Shown here: positions 1-7,427 of the stretch, piece by piece
Layout of the letters: each line of letters opens with the position of its first letter
Numbering within the stretch: the stretch's first letter is position 1
Assembly: GCF_022436675.1 (NCBI RefSeq)
Contig: NZ_JAKUJZ010000003.1
Location: forward strand, 62,001 to 126,000
Direction of reading: 5' to 3'
DNA from: Rheinheimera hassiensis
GTDB lineage: Bacteria; Pseudomonadota; Gammaproteobacteria; Enterobacterales; Alteromonadaceae
DNA length: 64,000 nt
The notes under the pieces: generated by a model
Database searches by the model: none
The model's input: the letters and a program-made list of their open reading frames with translations, nothing else
What the model was told of the DNA's origin: nothing
Position numbers and translations under genes: made by a program

Positions 1-173
1 CCAGATTTAAAAGTTATCAAAACCGATCTCTCGTCAATCCGAGGGATTTGGTTTTCATCATAAGTTAGGGTGAATATTTCAAGATCACCACTTTTTTTCT
101 TAATGGCGATTTTATTTTCGTAAAATCCAATTGCTTCATCACCTTGTTCAAGGATCTCAATCTTTACTTTCAT
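1..173 (-). CDS. Partial cassette ORF, unknown function
   Basis: An open frame runs from an ATG at 173 to the left edge of the window, giving at least 57 residues. It begins MKVKIEILEQGDEAIGFYEN and is rich in Lys, Glu and Ile, with no membrane segment. I do not recognise the family. It lies immediately beyond an attC site (225-296) and reads in the same direction as the other cassette genes, which places it as the gene of the next integron cassette. The ribosome-binding sequence is weak (GGAA about 10 bases before the ATG). The C-terminus lies outside the window. Confidence 0.5.
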   Translation of the reverse strand, partial: MKVKIEILEQGDEAIGFYENKIAIKKKSGDLEIFTLTYDENQIPRIDERSVLITFKS

Positions 174-224
174 AACGTTTATTCCATATAAAATTTTGGC
201 AAATGTATTTGGCAGAACGATAGC

Positions 225-296
225 GCATAACGCCTTGCTCACCGGAAAATTGCGAGCCCAGCGAGTAATTTATCCGTGTGCAGCGAATTGTTAGAT
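225..296 (-). other. attC: Integron attC recombination site (cassette boundary)
   Basis: Read on the minus strand, the site opens with the inverse core ATCTAAC (290-296) and closes with the core GTTATGC (225-231). The inner arms GCTGCACACGG and CCGGTGAGCA pair almost fully, leaving unpaired extra bases on one strand as attC hairpins do. The 72-bp length is normal. It sits just after the stop codon of the HEPN-motif gene (stop at 308), the place expected for the attC of that cassette. Confidence 0.8.
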
Positions 297-307
297 TTAC
301 CACCCAT

Positions 308-1078
308 CTATACCTCGTATTTCAAGATGACGTTTTCAACCAAATCGATAATGAAATCAGTTGCTTTGACATCAGATATCGTAACATTTGATGGGTGTGC
401 ATAAGAGTTCCTTATTCCTAACTTCACATCTAATATTTTCCGGACATCATTGGATATAATGCCTGCTGACCTAGTAAGCTCAATAAACTTGCCTTCTGGG
501 ATTTCTGAAAAGTCATCGACTTTTGAAATTTTTGTGACTTTGATCCTTTTGTCATTGTTTTTAGACAAGGCACCATCAAATGCAGTCCGCTCATATTTAA
601 AAATATAATCATAAAGATGGTTTATAGTCAGAATCCATACCATGACAACCGAGGCTCTCCGCGCTCCAATTTCGTAGCAATCAATAGCCTCTTGTAGAAA
701 TGCACGTTTATGCTGACTCGAAACTTTGGAGAGAAGCCCCCTAAGTAGATGGCTTGTCTCTTGACGAGCAGGGCCAACATGCAATGTCTTTTGTATTTCT
801 AACTCCATTCCCCTTTCAAGTTGGTAGCCAACTTTCGTTTTCAGAAATTTTGGTGAAGAGCTTTTTGATCTTTTCGAGTTCTTAGACAAATAGGCTGAAA
901 TATTTGAGTACTTTTGAATTCGCACAAGTTCAAAACACCTCTCAACTCCTGCAGCAGTGGCAGACCCCTCATTGATGATTACTGTTATAAAATATACAAA
1001 ATACTCAATTAGTGTGGCTGGTTTCTGTTCCGTTATACTCGGAATTTGTTGAACAAATTCGTCGAGATCATCTTTCAC
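308..1078 (-). CDS. Cassette-borne protein with HEPN-type RX4H motif
   Basis: This 256-residue protein ends in a helical region containing RNSYAH (R223 to H228). That is an RX4H motif as found in HEPN-fold nucleases, where Arg and His form the RNA-cleaving site and the Asn after Arg is common. The N-terminal half is helical with a basic Lys/Ser stretch near residues 60-75 and has no recognised domain. Its start codon overlaps the stop of the upstream gene by four bases (ATGA, 1075-1078), so the two are translationally coupled. Both lie between attC sites, making a two-gene integron cassette. HEPN proteins commonly act in toxin-antitoxin, abortive-infection and other phage-defence systems. That role here is inference. 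I do not recognise a precise family. Confidence 0.65.
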   Translation of the reverse strand: MKDDLDEFVQQIPSITEQKPATLIEYFVYFITVIINEGSATAAGVERCFELVRIQKYSNISAYLSKNSKRSKSSSPKFLKTKVGYQLERGMELEIQKTLHVGPARQETSHLLRGLLSKVSSQHKRAFLQEAIDCYEIGARRASVVMVWILTINHLYDYIFKYERTAFDGALSKNNDKRIKVTKISKVDDFSEIPEGKFIELTRSAGIISNDVRKILDVKLGIRNSYAHPSNVTISDVKATDFIIDLVENVILKYEV

Positions 1079-1650
1079 TGCTCATCCCCTTGCTTTTTTA
1101 AATCATGCTCCAAGTGATTCATGCCAGGAACGGTAACTTTTATATCCTCTCCTTTGCTCGTATCAAGCCAACCTTTGTGCTTGGATGTATCCCAAAGTGA
1201 CTGTTGAAGGGCACTAGGTACTTTAACTCCAACATCTCGGTAACATGTAAAAATATGATCGATAGTTATATTCTGAAGGTTGAGCCTGTGTTGTAGGTAA
1301 TATACAAATATAAGATTTCGCTCATAGTTGCTTGATATCTTATATTGACTGAAGAAATCTTTGAGTCTTTCTGCCCCGCCGACGCCAGACAGATCTAAGT
1401 CGTTAACCATTTTTCCAGATGAGCTTCCACCACTTGCCTTTTTCTTCCGCCCAGTGAGTACCTTCTTGGCAGTTTCGGGCGCTGGGGGCGGAACTTCATG
1501 AGCCTCTCTCTTCACACCTTGCCCTGTCTTTTGGGGCGGAGAGAGTAAGCGATCCTTGAAATCATCGTAGACCGATTTAACAAAAGCAGAATCGCCTTCC
1601 GCTTCTACTATTCCTTGAACAAGGTCAATTCTTATTTTTGTATTTTCCAT
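1075..1650 (-). CDS. Partner of the HEPN gene; probable winged-helix C-terminus
   Basis: This 191-residue protein has three visible parts. Residues 1-35 (KIRIDLVQGIVEAEGDSAFV onward) look like a small beta-alpha domain. Residues 36-80 are a Pro, Lys, Ser and Gly-rich linker. Residues 90-185 are helical and finish with a pattern resembling a winged helix (FTCYRDVGVKVPSALQQSL, then GWLD and a hydrophobic strand). There is no membrane segment or catalytic motif. It has a strong ribosome-binding site (AAGGAGAG) just inside the cassette after the attC core, and its stop overlaps the start of the HEPN-motif gene. It may be a DNA- or partner-binding regulator or antitoxin, but this is inferred from architecture alone. 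Confidence 0.6.
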   Translation of the reverse strand: MENTKIRIDLVQGIVEAEGDSAFVKSVYDDFKDRLLSPPQKTGQGVKREAHEVPPPAPETAKKVLTGRKKKASGGSSSGKMVNDLDLSGVGGAERLKDFFSQYKISSNYERNLIFVYYLQHRLNLQNITIDHIFTCYRDVGVKVPSALQQSLWDTSKHKGWLDTSKGEDIKVTVPGMNHLEHDLKKQGDEQ

Positions 1651-1674
1651 GACTCTCTCCTTATTTGAGTGAAA

Positions 1675-1729
1675 ATCTAACGCTCAAAGCAGCTGCGCGG
1701 TACGCGTCAGATGCCTTTGCTTGTTAGCT
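1675..1729 (-). other. attC: Integron attC recombination site (cassette boundary)
   Basis: This 55-bp site reads on the minus strand from AGCTAAC (1723-1729) to GTTAGAT (1675-1681). The outer arms CTAAC..CAAAG repeat inverted as CTTTG..GTTAG. The inner arms GCATCTGACGCG and CGCGCAGCTGC pair with one extra unpaired A, around a TAC loop. Extrahelical bases on one arm set strand choice in known attC sites. The stop codon of the upstream cassette gene lies inside the inverse core, a common cassette arrangement. Confidence 0.85.
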
Positions 1730-2092
1730 GTGCTTTTCTTTGTTGAACATTTTAGGGATTCTAACTGCAGCAATAAATGCAAAAACAAATACTACTGCAA
1801 CATATGCAAACCAAGATATTTGGTACAAACCCAATAAATTACTTAGTGCGTGAGACATGAAAAATACCAAGGTTGCAGAGAAGGCCAAATGTTTTATAGC
1901 GAGTGACTCTTTAATTTTGAGTTGCCCAAGATAGAAACCGACACCACCTATTAAACCTGCGACTAGAACGTTTATGCCAATATTTAGAACGCTAATATCT
2001 ACGCCAGATTTATGCACCGAGTAATAACGAAGAATAAAACCAAATATAACCAAAAATGCAGTAAATATGCTTGATTGTTTAATAGTGCTCAA
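1724..2092 (-). CDS. Cassette-encoded small membrane protein
   Basis: The frame is open back to an ATG at 2146, but that would place the cassette junction (GTTAGCT, 2108-2114) inside the gene. A TTG at 2092 is preceded at five bases by AAGGAG, so a 122-residue product starting MSTIKQSSIFTAFLV is preferred. It has about four hydrophobic segments (near residues 8-22, 33-55, 67-88 and 92-112) and ends in a basic tail, KMFNKEKHS. The TAA stop is supplied by the attC inverse core. Small membrane proteins are frequent cassette cargo. No function can be assigned. Confidence 0.6.
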   Translation of the reverse strand: MSTIKQSSIFTAFLVIFGFILRYYSVHKSGVDISVLNIGINVLVAGLIGGVGFYLGQLKIKESLAIKHLAFSATLVFFMSHALSNLLGLYQISWFAYVAVVFVFAFIAAVRIPKMFNKEKHS

Positions 2093-2107
2093 TGGAACTC
2101 CTTGTAC

Positions 2108-2114
2108 AGCTAAC
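2108..2114 (-). other. Lone integron core site at array end
   Basis: GTTAGCT on the minus strand matches the 3' core at the start of a cassette and lies just before the AAGGAG/TTG start of the membrane protein gene. No inverse core or matching arm was found to the right, so it is not a full attC. It could be an attI-like site or a secondary insertion point. The bases 2147-2332 to its right hold no gene and no integrase. Confidence 0.4.
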
Positions 2115-2332
2115 AGCTTTATAGTTTGGAGCGTACACGCTTTCACGCTGTGTAAACTCCCTTCTATCTTTTGTAAATAAAATCAAGCTATCCAATAACA
2201 TCACGTAAAGCAACAGATTTTTTATTGAGCAGGATGCTTTTGCCTGGTGAAAGCGTGGTTTAAGTTTGCGATATACTTAACAACAATAAATTCACCTGCA
2301 ACTGCTTATTTATCCATGCAATTTATTTTAAT

Positions 2333-2872
2333 TTACACGCCATACAACGCTTGCTGCAAAGCGTGAAACTCGTCTTTAAATGCCTGTTCTGCTTTGGCCG
2401 GAAAGGGATAGCCTGCCGGGCCGACAAAAACGAAATCAGTTTGGGCGGTCAGGTGATTGTCATTGCGAATGCGGTTATAGGCTTCTATCCAGGCGTCGTA
2501 GTGTTCTATCAGGCTAACGGCGTGCAGCATAAGATGCGCTGGGATCAGGTGGCCTTTGGCCAGTAACAAATCACGAATGGCGATATTGCCCTTTTGAATA
2601 ACCTCGGCTTCTAAATGCAGGTTTTTATTATCCCAGCGCTGAAAGGCGCGCTTGGTGCGCTCTAACTGCATTTGCATCGGGCCAAATAGCTCGGCCAGTG
2701 CTTGCTCTTTCCAGTTGCGGGTAGATTCAAACACCTTTAAGCCCTGGCTAAACTGGGCTTCTATCTGGGTTTCAATGGTTTTATTGCGCCGCAAAAACAG
2801 CACGCCCAGTAATGCAGTTACCACGCTGCTGCCAAGAAAACTGCCGATAATCACGTCCAGAAACTGTGCCAT
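2333..2872 (-). CDS. Membrane-anchored hypothetical protein
   Basis: This is a 179-residue protein with one N-terminal hydrophobic segment (residues 5-27, FLDVIIGSFLGSSVVTALLG) followed by basic residues RRNK, so the N-terminus probably sits in the inner membrane. The rest is soluble and helical, with many Gln, Glu and aromatic residues (residues 30-130 likely form a helical bundle or coiled coil). I do not recognise the family. It is transcribed towards the integron array and has no close operon partner. It is probably chromosomal and marks the right flank of the array. Confidence 0.65.
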   Translation of the reverse strand: MAQFLDVIIGSFLGSSVVTALLGVLFLRRNKTIETQIEAQFSQGLKVFESTRNWKEQALAELFGPMQMQLERTKRAFQRWDNKNLHLEAEVIQKGNIAIRDLLLAKGHLIPAHLMLHAVSLIEHYDAWIEAYNRIRNDNHLTAQTDFVFVGPAGYPFPAKAEQAFKDEFHALQQALYGV

Positions 2873-2970
2873 TTGTCAGCCGCCTGCTAGTTGTGGGTTT
2901 TAGCAATAAAGATAGCAGGCCGCTGTACGCTGCAGCGCAGATTTTAAGCTTTATCTTTTGCGCTACCCAT

Positions 2971-3897
2971 TTAAGACCACAAAATACTTAAAATAATTAA
3001 GCCCATAATTGCAGACATAAACAATATGTTATACAACGAGCTGGTAAGCCAGAACTTCAACAGCGTTTTACCCCAGCCTTGCTGATAGTAAAATTTCTGG
3101 CTTAACAATAAATAAGTTGGGATCCAAATCAGGGTGGCCGTGGCCAGCCATTCAATGGGCTGCACCAGCCAGGGCCAGCTAACGGCAGCAAGTGCCTGCA
3201 GTGCCAGATACAACACTGAGAACTGCAGAATAAAACTGTGGCTGTGCAGTGCCACAATTAAGTGCTCGGTATAATACCGCTCTGAGCGGATATACAGCAG
3301 CTTAAGCAGTAGCGCAAATAACGGCAGCAGCACAAACATCATTTGCGGTGCCAGGCTGAAAAATTTATTTATCGCCAGTTTCGGGTTGGCCGTGATTGCA
3401 TCCAGTTTGGTGTAAAAGATGTCTTTGTCGTCATCTGACAAAAACATCAGATCGTTATCAGTCGGCCCCTGTTTTTTTACGCCTTGATTAATGCCGCTGA
3501 TCAGGCCGCTAATGCTTTCGGCCTGCTCTGCTGTGATGCCATCAGCAGCCAGCGGAGCGTTATCGTTGGGTATATTTACAGTGCCCACTGATTCAGGCAT
3601 TAATTGAGCAAACAGTAAAAAAGCAATAATTGAAGTAAATAAATACAGCCGCAATGGCGGCACATAAGGTACGCGGTGGCCCTGTACATAACGGCGGCTT
3701 AAAAAGCCGGGCCGGAACCATAGCGGCACCAGTGTGCGCCAGACGCGGGTATCCCAGTTACTAAACTCACCGAAAAACTCTGTTACCACACCACTGACAT
3801 TACGAATATAGCTTTTCTTCTCCTGGCCACACTGATGACAAAAATCACCTTGTAAGCTGGTGTGGCAGTTATCACACTGCCGGGCTGATAAATCCAT
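2971..3897 (-). CDS. DUF3667-type membrane protein with zinc ribbon
   Basis: The protein (308 residues from the ATG at 3897) starts with a zinc-ribbon-like pair of CxxC motifs, CDNCHTSLQGDFCHQCGQ. It continues with a region matching the DUF3667 pattern (WDTRVWRTLVPLWFRPGFLS, then RRYVQGHRVPYVPPLRLYLF) and then four to five membrane segments to the C-terminus. The frame is open further upstream to 4038, but that extension crosses the TGTCCGC operators at 3965-4006 and lacks a ribosome-binding site, so the start next to the zinc ribbon is preferred. An ATG at 3927 is an alternative. The family is of unknown function. It is transcribed divergently from the exporter operon. Confidence 0.75.
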   Translation of the reverse strand: MDLSARQCDNCHTSLQGDFCHQCGQEKKSYIRNVSGVVTEFFGEFSNWDTRVWRTLVPLWFRPGFLSRRYVQGHRVPYVPPLRLYLFTSIIAFLLFAQLMPESVGTVNIPNDNAPLAADGITAEQAESISGLISGINQGVKKQGPTDNDLMFLSDDDKDIFYTKLDAITANPKLAINKFFSLAPQMMFVLLPLFALLLKLLYIRSERYYTEHLIVALHSHSFILQFSVLYLALQALAAVSWPWLVQPIEWLATATLIWIPTYLLLSQKFYYQQGWGKTLLKFWLTSSLYNILFMSAIMGLIILSILWS

Positions 3898-3964
3898 TTT
3901 AGTCTCATGTTTTATTATTATCTGCATCACCGATTCTACGTTAAGCAATTGTTTTGGCAACTGT

Positions 3965-4006
3965 TGTCCGCAACTTTGCCGCGGACACTGCAAATGTCCG
4001 CGGACA
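3965..4006 (+). promoter_or_regulatory. Paired TGTCCGC operators (enhancer sites)
   Basis: Two dyads are visible. One is TGTCCGC (3965-3971) with its complement GCGGACA (3981-3987), nine bases apart. The other is the perfect palindrome TGTCCGCGGACA (3995-4006). They lie about 55-100 bp upstream of a sigma-54 type promoter and in front of an operon that encodes its own NtrC-family regulator. They are therefore the likely binding sites for that regulator. The sequence match is direct; the binding protein is inferred. Confidence 0.7.
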
Positions 4007-4060
4007 CTTATAAAAGCCATACCAAAAAAATAAATCATTAAAATTCAAACAGTTAAACTT

Positions 4061-4075
4061 TGGCACTAAAGCTGC
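4061..4075 (+). promoter_or_regulatory. Sigma-54 promoter of the exporter operon
   Basis: TGGCACTAAAGCTGC has the GG and GC dinucleotides of the -24/-12 elements at the correct ten-base spacing, and TGGCAC is the consensus -24 box. It lies 39 bp before the adaptor gene start and downstream of the TGTCCGC operators. This fits a promoter that needs the operon's own AAA+ regulator for opening. Confidence 0.75.
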
Positions 4076-4114
4076 TATATCACTACATTGCTAATAGGTA
4101 AGAGCACCGTAACG

Positions 4115-5383
4115 ATGATCCAGGGTACAGAACAACAAGACAATATTATTCAGCGCCCGGCTAAAAGCGCACTGCGCCGTTTTCTCCCAGCCGTTGCCAT
4201 CACCGGTACCACTTTGGTACTGGCGGTGGCGTTTTTTCAATCGGTTGGCGAAAGTGCCAGTTTAGTTTTACCACGCAGCCAAATGCAGTTTGCCAGCGTG
4301 CAACGCGGTGATTTAGTGCGCGACATCGCGGTGCAAGGCCGTATTGTGGCCGCCAATGCCCCTACCCTGTACAGCCAGGAAACCGGCCAGGTGCAGTTAT
4401 TTAAACAGCCGGGCGAAGCCGTAACGCTGGGTGATTTACTGGCTACCATTACCAGCCCGGCTCTGCAAAACGATTTACAACAACAACAAGCCGTATTAGC
4501 CAGCATGCAAAGCGAAGCAGAACGTGCAGAGTTAGATGCGCGTGAACAACAGCTGGATATGGAGCAGATAATGAATGCCGCTCAGGTAAATTTACTGGCG
4601 GCCCGCCGCGAATTGCAGCGGGCCACCCAATCGATTGAACTTGGCGTCATTCGCAAACTGGATTTTGATATCGCCACCGATAATCTCACTAAAGCGGAAT
4701 TGGAATTTGATCACGCCAAGCGCAAAGTTGAACTGGCAAAAGACAAACTTAGCTTTGAGCTCAGCTCACGAGAGCAGGATATTCACCGCCAGCAACTGGT
4801 GGTAAACGAGCTGGAGCGCAAAGTCACCGCATTAAATATTACTGCGCCGGTAACCGGCCAGCTGGGTAACTGGCTGGTTGAGCAACAAAGCCATGTGCTG
4901 CCAGGCCAGGCACTGTTAACCGTTATTGATTTAAGCCAATACGAGGCCGAACTTGCCGTACCGGAAAGCTACGCCCGCGATTTATTACCCGGCCAGCAGG
5001 TAGAAGTCGATTTAGGCAACCAACAGTTAAGCGGTGCCATTAGCTATATAGCGCCGGAAGTACGCAGCAATCAGGTAAGCGCAAGAGTGCGCTTTAGCCA
5101 GGCCGACAGCCGCCAACTGCGCCAGAGCCAGCGCTTAACCGCACGGGTCATACTGGAGCATAAAGAAAATGTGCTGAAAATTGCCCGTGGCGACTTTATC
5201 AGCTCAGGTGGCGGCCGCCAGGCTTATCAGGTGCTGAATAATCAAGCCATACGCAAGCCGGTTGAATTAGGTGCACTGTCGGTGCAGTGGGTAGAAATAC
5301 TTAGTGGTGCCACCGAGGGCGAACAATGGGTCATTTCCAATTTAGCCGACTTTAAAGACCAGAACCGGGTAAACCTGAATTAA
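4115..5383 (+). CDS. HlyD/MacA-like periplasmic adaptor of ABC exporter
   Basis: This is a membrane-fusion protein of 422 residues linking an inner-membrane ABC exporter to an outer-membrane channel. It has an N-terminal membrane anchor (about residues 25-45), a biotinyl-lipoyl half (QVQLFKQPGEAVTLGDLL), a long Gln/Glu-rich coiled-coil hairpin, the second lipoyl half (TAPVTGQLG) and beta-barrel domains. The frame could begin at a TTG at 4088, but the ATG at 4115 is preceded by AGGTAAGAG and gives the usual length. It is the first gene of a unit driven by the sigma-54 promoter. The transported substrate is not evident; a peptide or envelope-stress compound is plausible. Confidence 0.85.
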   Translation: MIQGTEQQDNIIQRPAKSALRRFLPAVAITGTTLVLAVAFFQSVGESASLVLPRSQMQFASVQRGDLVRDIAVQGRIVAANAPTLYSQETGQVQLFKQPGEAVTLGDLLATITSPALQNDLQQQQAVLASMQSEAERAELDAREQQLDMEQIMNAAQVNLLAARRELQRATQSIELGVIRKLDFDIATDNLTKAELEFDHAKRKVELAKDKLSFELSSREQDIHRQQLVVNELERKVTALNITAPVTGQLGNWLVEQQSHVLPGQALLTVIDLSQYEAELAVPESYARDLLPGQQVEVDLGNQQLSGAISYIAPEVRSNQVSARVRFSQADSRQLRQSQRLTARVILEHKENVLKIARGDFISSGGGRQAYQVLNNQAIRKPVELGALSVQWVEILSGATEGEQWVISNLADFKDQNRVNLN

Positions 5384-5414
5384 CCATGCAACAAATCACA
5401 TATAGGAATAACAA

Positions 5415-6113
5415 ATGATAACGCTAACTAACTTAGGCAAAGTTTTTCGCACCGAATTAATTGAAACTCATGCCCTGCGTGAGGTTAACCTGCAGGTAAA
5501 TGAAGGCGAGTTTGCCGCCCTTACCGGACCGTCTGGCTCGGGTAAGTCTACCCTGCTGAATATTTTAGGCACGCTGGAAAGCTTCGATAGCGGTGACTAC
5601 CAGCTGGATGGCAAATCAGTAAAAGGGCTGTCAGATGCTGCGCTGTCCAAACTGCGCAATGAAAAGATAGGCTTTATCTTTCAAAGCTTTAATTTAATTA
5701 AAGACTTCAGTATTTACGATAATATCGAATTGCCACTGCGCTACCGCGGTTTAAATGCGGCAGCACGCAAGCAGCGTATTGAGCAGGCACTGGAGCTGGT
5801 TGGTCTGCATGCGCGGCGCGACTATCTGCCAGGCCAGCTGTCCGGTGGCCAGCAGCAACGGGTTGCCATCGCCCGCGCTATTGCCGGCGAACCTCGTATT
5901 TTACTGGCCGATGAACCCACCGGTAACCTGGATTCGTTAATGGCACGCCAGGTAATGGAGCTGCTGGAACAAATAAACCAGCAAGGCTGCACCATTTTAA
6001 TGGTCACGCACGACCCGGATCAGGCGCGGCGCGCCGGGCGTAATATTCAGATCATCGACGGCCAGTTACACGACTCTACTATGTACGACCCACTGGCAGC
6101 GCAAAGCGCTTAA
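5415..6113 (+). CDS. ABC transporter ATPase, MacB/LolD type
   Basis: This is a 232-residue nucleotide-binding subunit. Visible motifs are Walker [13 protein letters not shown]-loop (FIFQSFNLI), signature LSGGQQQR, Walker [14 protein letters not shown] and the switch His in MVTHDPDQA. The spacing and the DEPTGNLDS motif are those of the MacB/LolD/FtsE branch, which powers mechanotransmission-type transporters rather than classical pumps. It is followed after ten bases by the first permease gene, so the ATPase serves the two permeases and the adaptor of this operon. Confidence 0.9.
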   Translation: MITLTNLGKVFRTELIETHALREVNLQVNEGEFAALTGPSGSGKSTLLNILGTLESFDSGDYQLDGKSVKGLSDAALSKLRNEKIGFIFQSFNLIKDFSIYDNIELPLRYRGLNAAARKQRIEQALELVGLHARRDYLPGQLSGGQQQRVAIARAIAGEPRILLADEPTGNLDSLMARQVMELLEQINQQGCTILMVTHDPDQARRAGRNIQIIDGQLHDSTMYDPLAAQSA

Positions 6114-6123
6114 GGATCTGATA

Positions 6124-7422
6124 ATGGAACAGTTTATTTACTACCTGAAAGTGAGCTTCAAAGGTATTAAGCGCGCACCGCTGCCTTATGCCTTAACCAT
6201 TTTTATTCTAAGTGTTGGCTTGGGGGTGTTTTTCGCCAATGCTACCTTTTACTATCAGTTGAACTCGGATCCAATGCCACATAAAAGTGACAAATTATTT
6301 TTTCCGATGATGTTACTCGCACCATACACCTGCACCGATTGCAAACCACCCAGAGTGCTCAGTTACAGTAATATCGAAAAGCTCAGTCAGAGCGATATCC
6401 CATCAGCCAAAACCGCCATGTACAGCGCAGGTGGTTATATGCGGTTAAATGCTTCGCAGCCCGCGCTACCGGTGAGCATTCGTATTACCCAACGTGATTT
6501 TTTCAGCATGTTTGAAGTGCCGCTGCTGCATGGCACCATCTGGCCGGATAACAACGCCCGCCATGAAATTATTCTTAGCAAAGCTACCGCCGAAAAGCTG
6601 TTTGGCCGCACCGATGTAATAGGTGAAAAACTATTGCTGGATGACCGGCACTTAACCGTAACCGGCGTACTGGACGACTGGCAAATGTTGCCAAGGCTAT
6701 ATGATGCCAATAACCGCAATCATTTAAGCCCGGTTGAAGATGTTTATCTGCCGCTGGAAACCGGCTACGACATGAATTATCTGTCTAATACCCAGTCGCA
6801 AACCTTTGATCAAACAGACTACCGCCAGCTAAGCACTCAGGGCCGCACCGGCGCGCTGCACCAGTTGCAATATTGGGTGCAGTTGGATACCCCGGCGCAG
6901 CAACAGGCTTATCAGCAGTTTATGGCCAATTTAGTGCAGGACGAGAAAGCCGCGGGGCGTCACCCGTCTGAGGCCAATAATCAGCTGATACCAATGCGCA
7001 ACATTGTTAATTACTTTGGCGGCGATAGTACTGATATTAAAGCGTTTGCTCTGGTAACTCTGCTGTTCTTACTGGTGTGTTTATTTAATGCCAGCCATTT
7101 ATCCCTAAACCGCTATTTAGGTAACCAGTACGAATTTAGCCTGCGCCGAGCTCTGGGTGCCAGTCGTGCCCAGTTACAGTTGCAAATGCTGGCCGACGTT
7201 ATACTGATGGCAGTATTTACTATCACTGGCGCGCTAATAACTGCTTACGGTGGTATTAAACTGATGAACCAGCTGTTGCCGAGTAACCGCCTGTTCTCCA
7301 GTTGGGATCTTACGCTGTTACTGAGTTTGCTAGGTATCGCTTTTGTCTGTAGTTATCTGGTAACACTTTACCCGTCGCTTCGTGCCTCTTTTGGTAATTT
7401 AAATCAGCAGCTTAAGGAGTAA
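6124..7422 (+). CDS. ABC transporter permease, MacB/FtsX type (first)
   Basis: This is a 432-residue permease. It has an N-terminal membrane segment (about residues 19-40), a large periplasmic MacB_PCD-like domain (residues 45-290) and three C-terminal membrane segments with the FtsX-type signature SLRRALGASRAQL (near residues 340-352). Unlike MacB, the ATPase is a separate protein. A second permease starts five bases after its stop, so the transporter is probably a heterodimer. The periplasmic part contains CTDCKPPR, a Cys pair that is unusual for the family. Confidence 0.85.
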   Translation: MEQFIYYLKVSFKGIKRAPLPYALTIFILSVGLGVFFANATFYYQLNSDPMPHKSDKLFFPMMLLAPYTCTDCKPPRVLSYSNIEKLSQSDIPSAKTAMYSAGGYMRLNASQPALPVSIRITQRDFFSMFEVPLLHGTIWPDNNARHEIILSKATAEKLFGRTDVIGEKLLLDDRHLTVTGVLDDWQMLPRLYDANNRNHLSPVEDVYLPLETGYDMNYLSNTQSQTFDQTDYRQLSTQGRTGALHQLQYWVQLDTPAQQQAYQQFMANLVQDEKAAGRHPSEANNQLIPMRNIVNYFGGDSTDIKAFALVTLLFLLVCLFNASHLSLNRYLGNQYEFSLRRALGASRAQLQLQMLADVILMAVFTITGALITAYGGIKLMNQLLPSNRLFSSWDLTLLLSLLGIAFVCSYLVTLYPSLRASFGNLNQQLKE

Positions 7423-7427
7423 TCATC

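Noticed and set aside
2971..4038. Longer DUF3667 product starting at 4038
   Set aside because: The extension would cover the TGTCCGC operators, has no ribosome-binding site and does not look like a folded domain or signal peptide.
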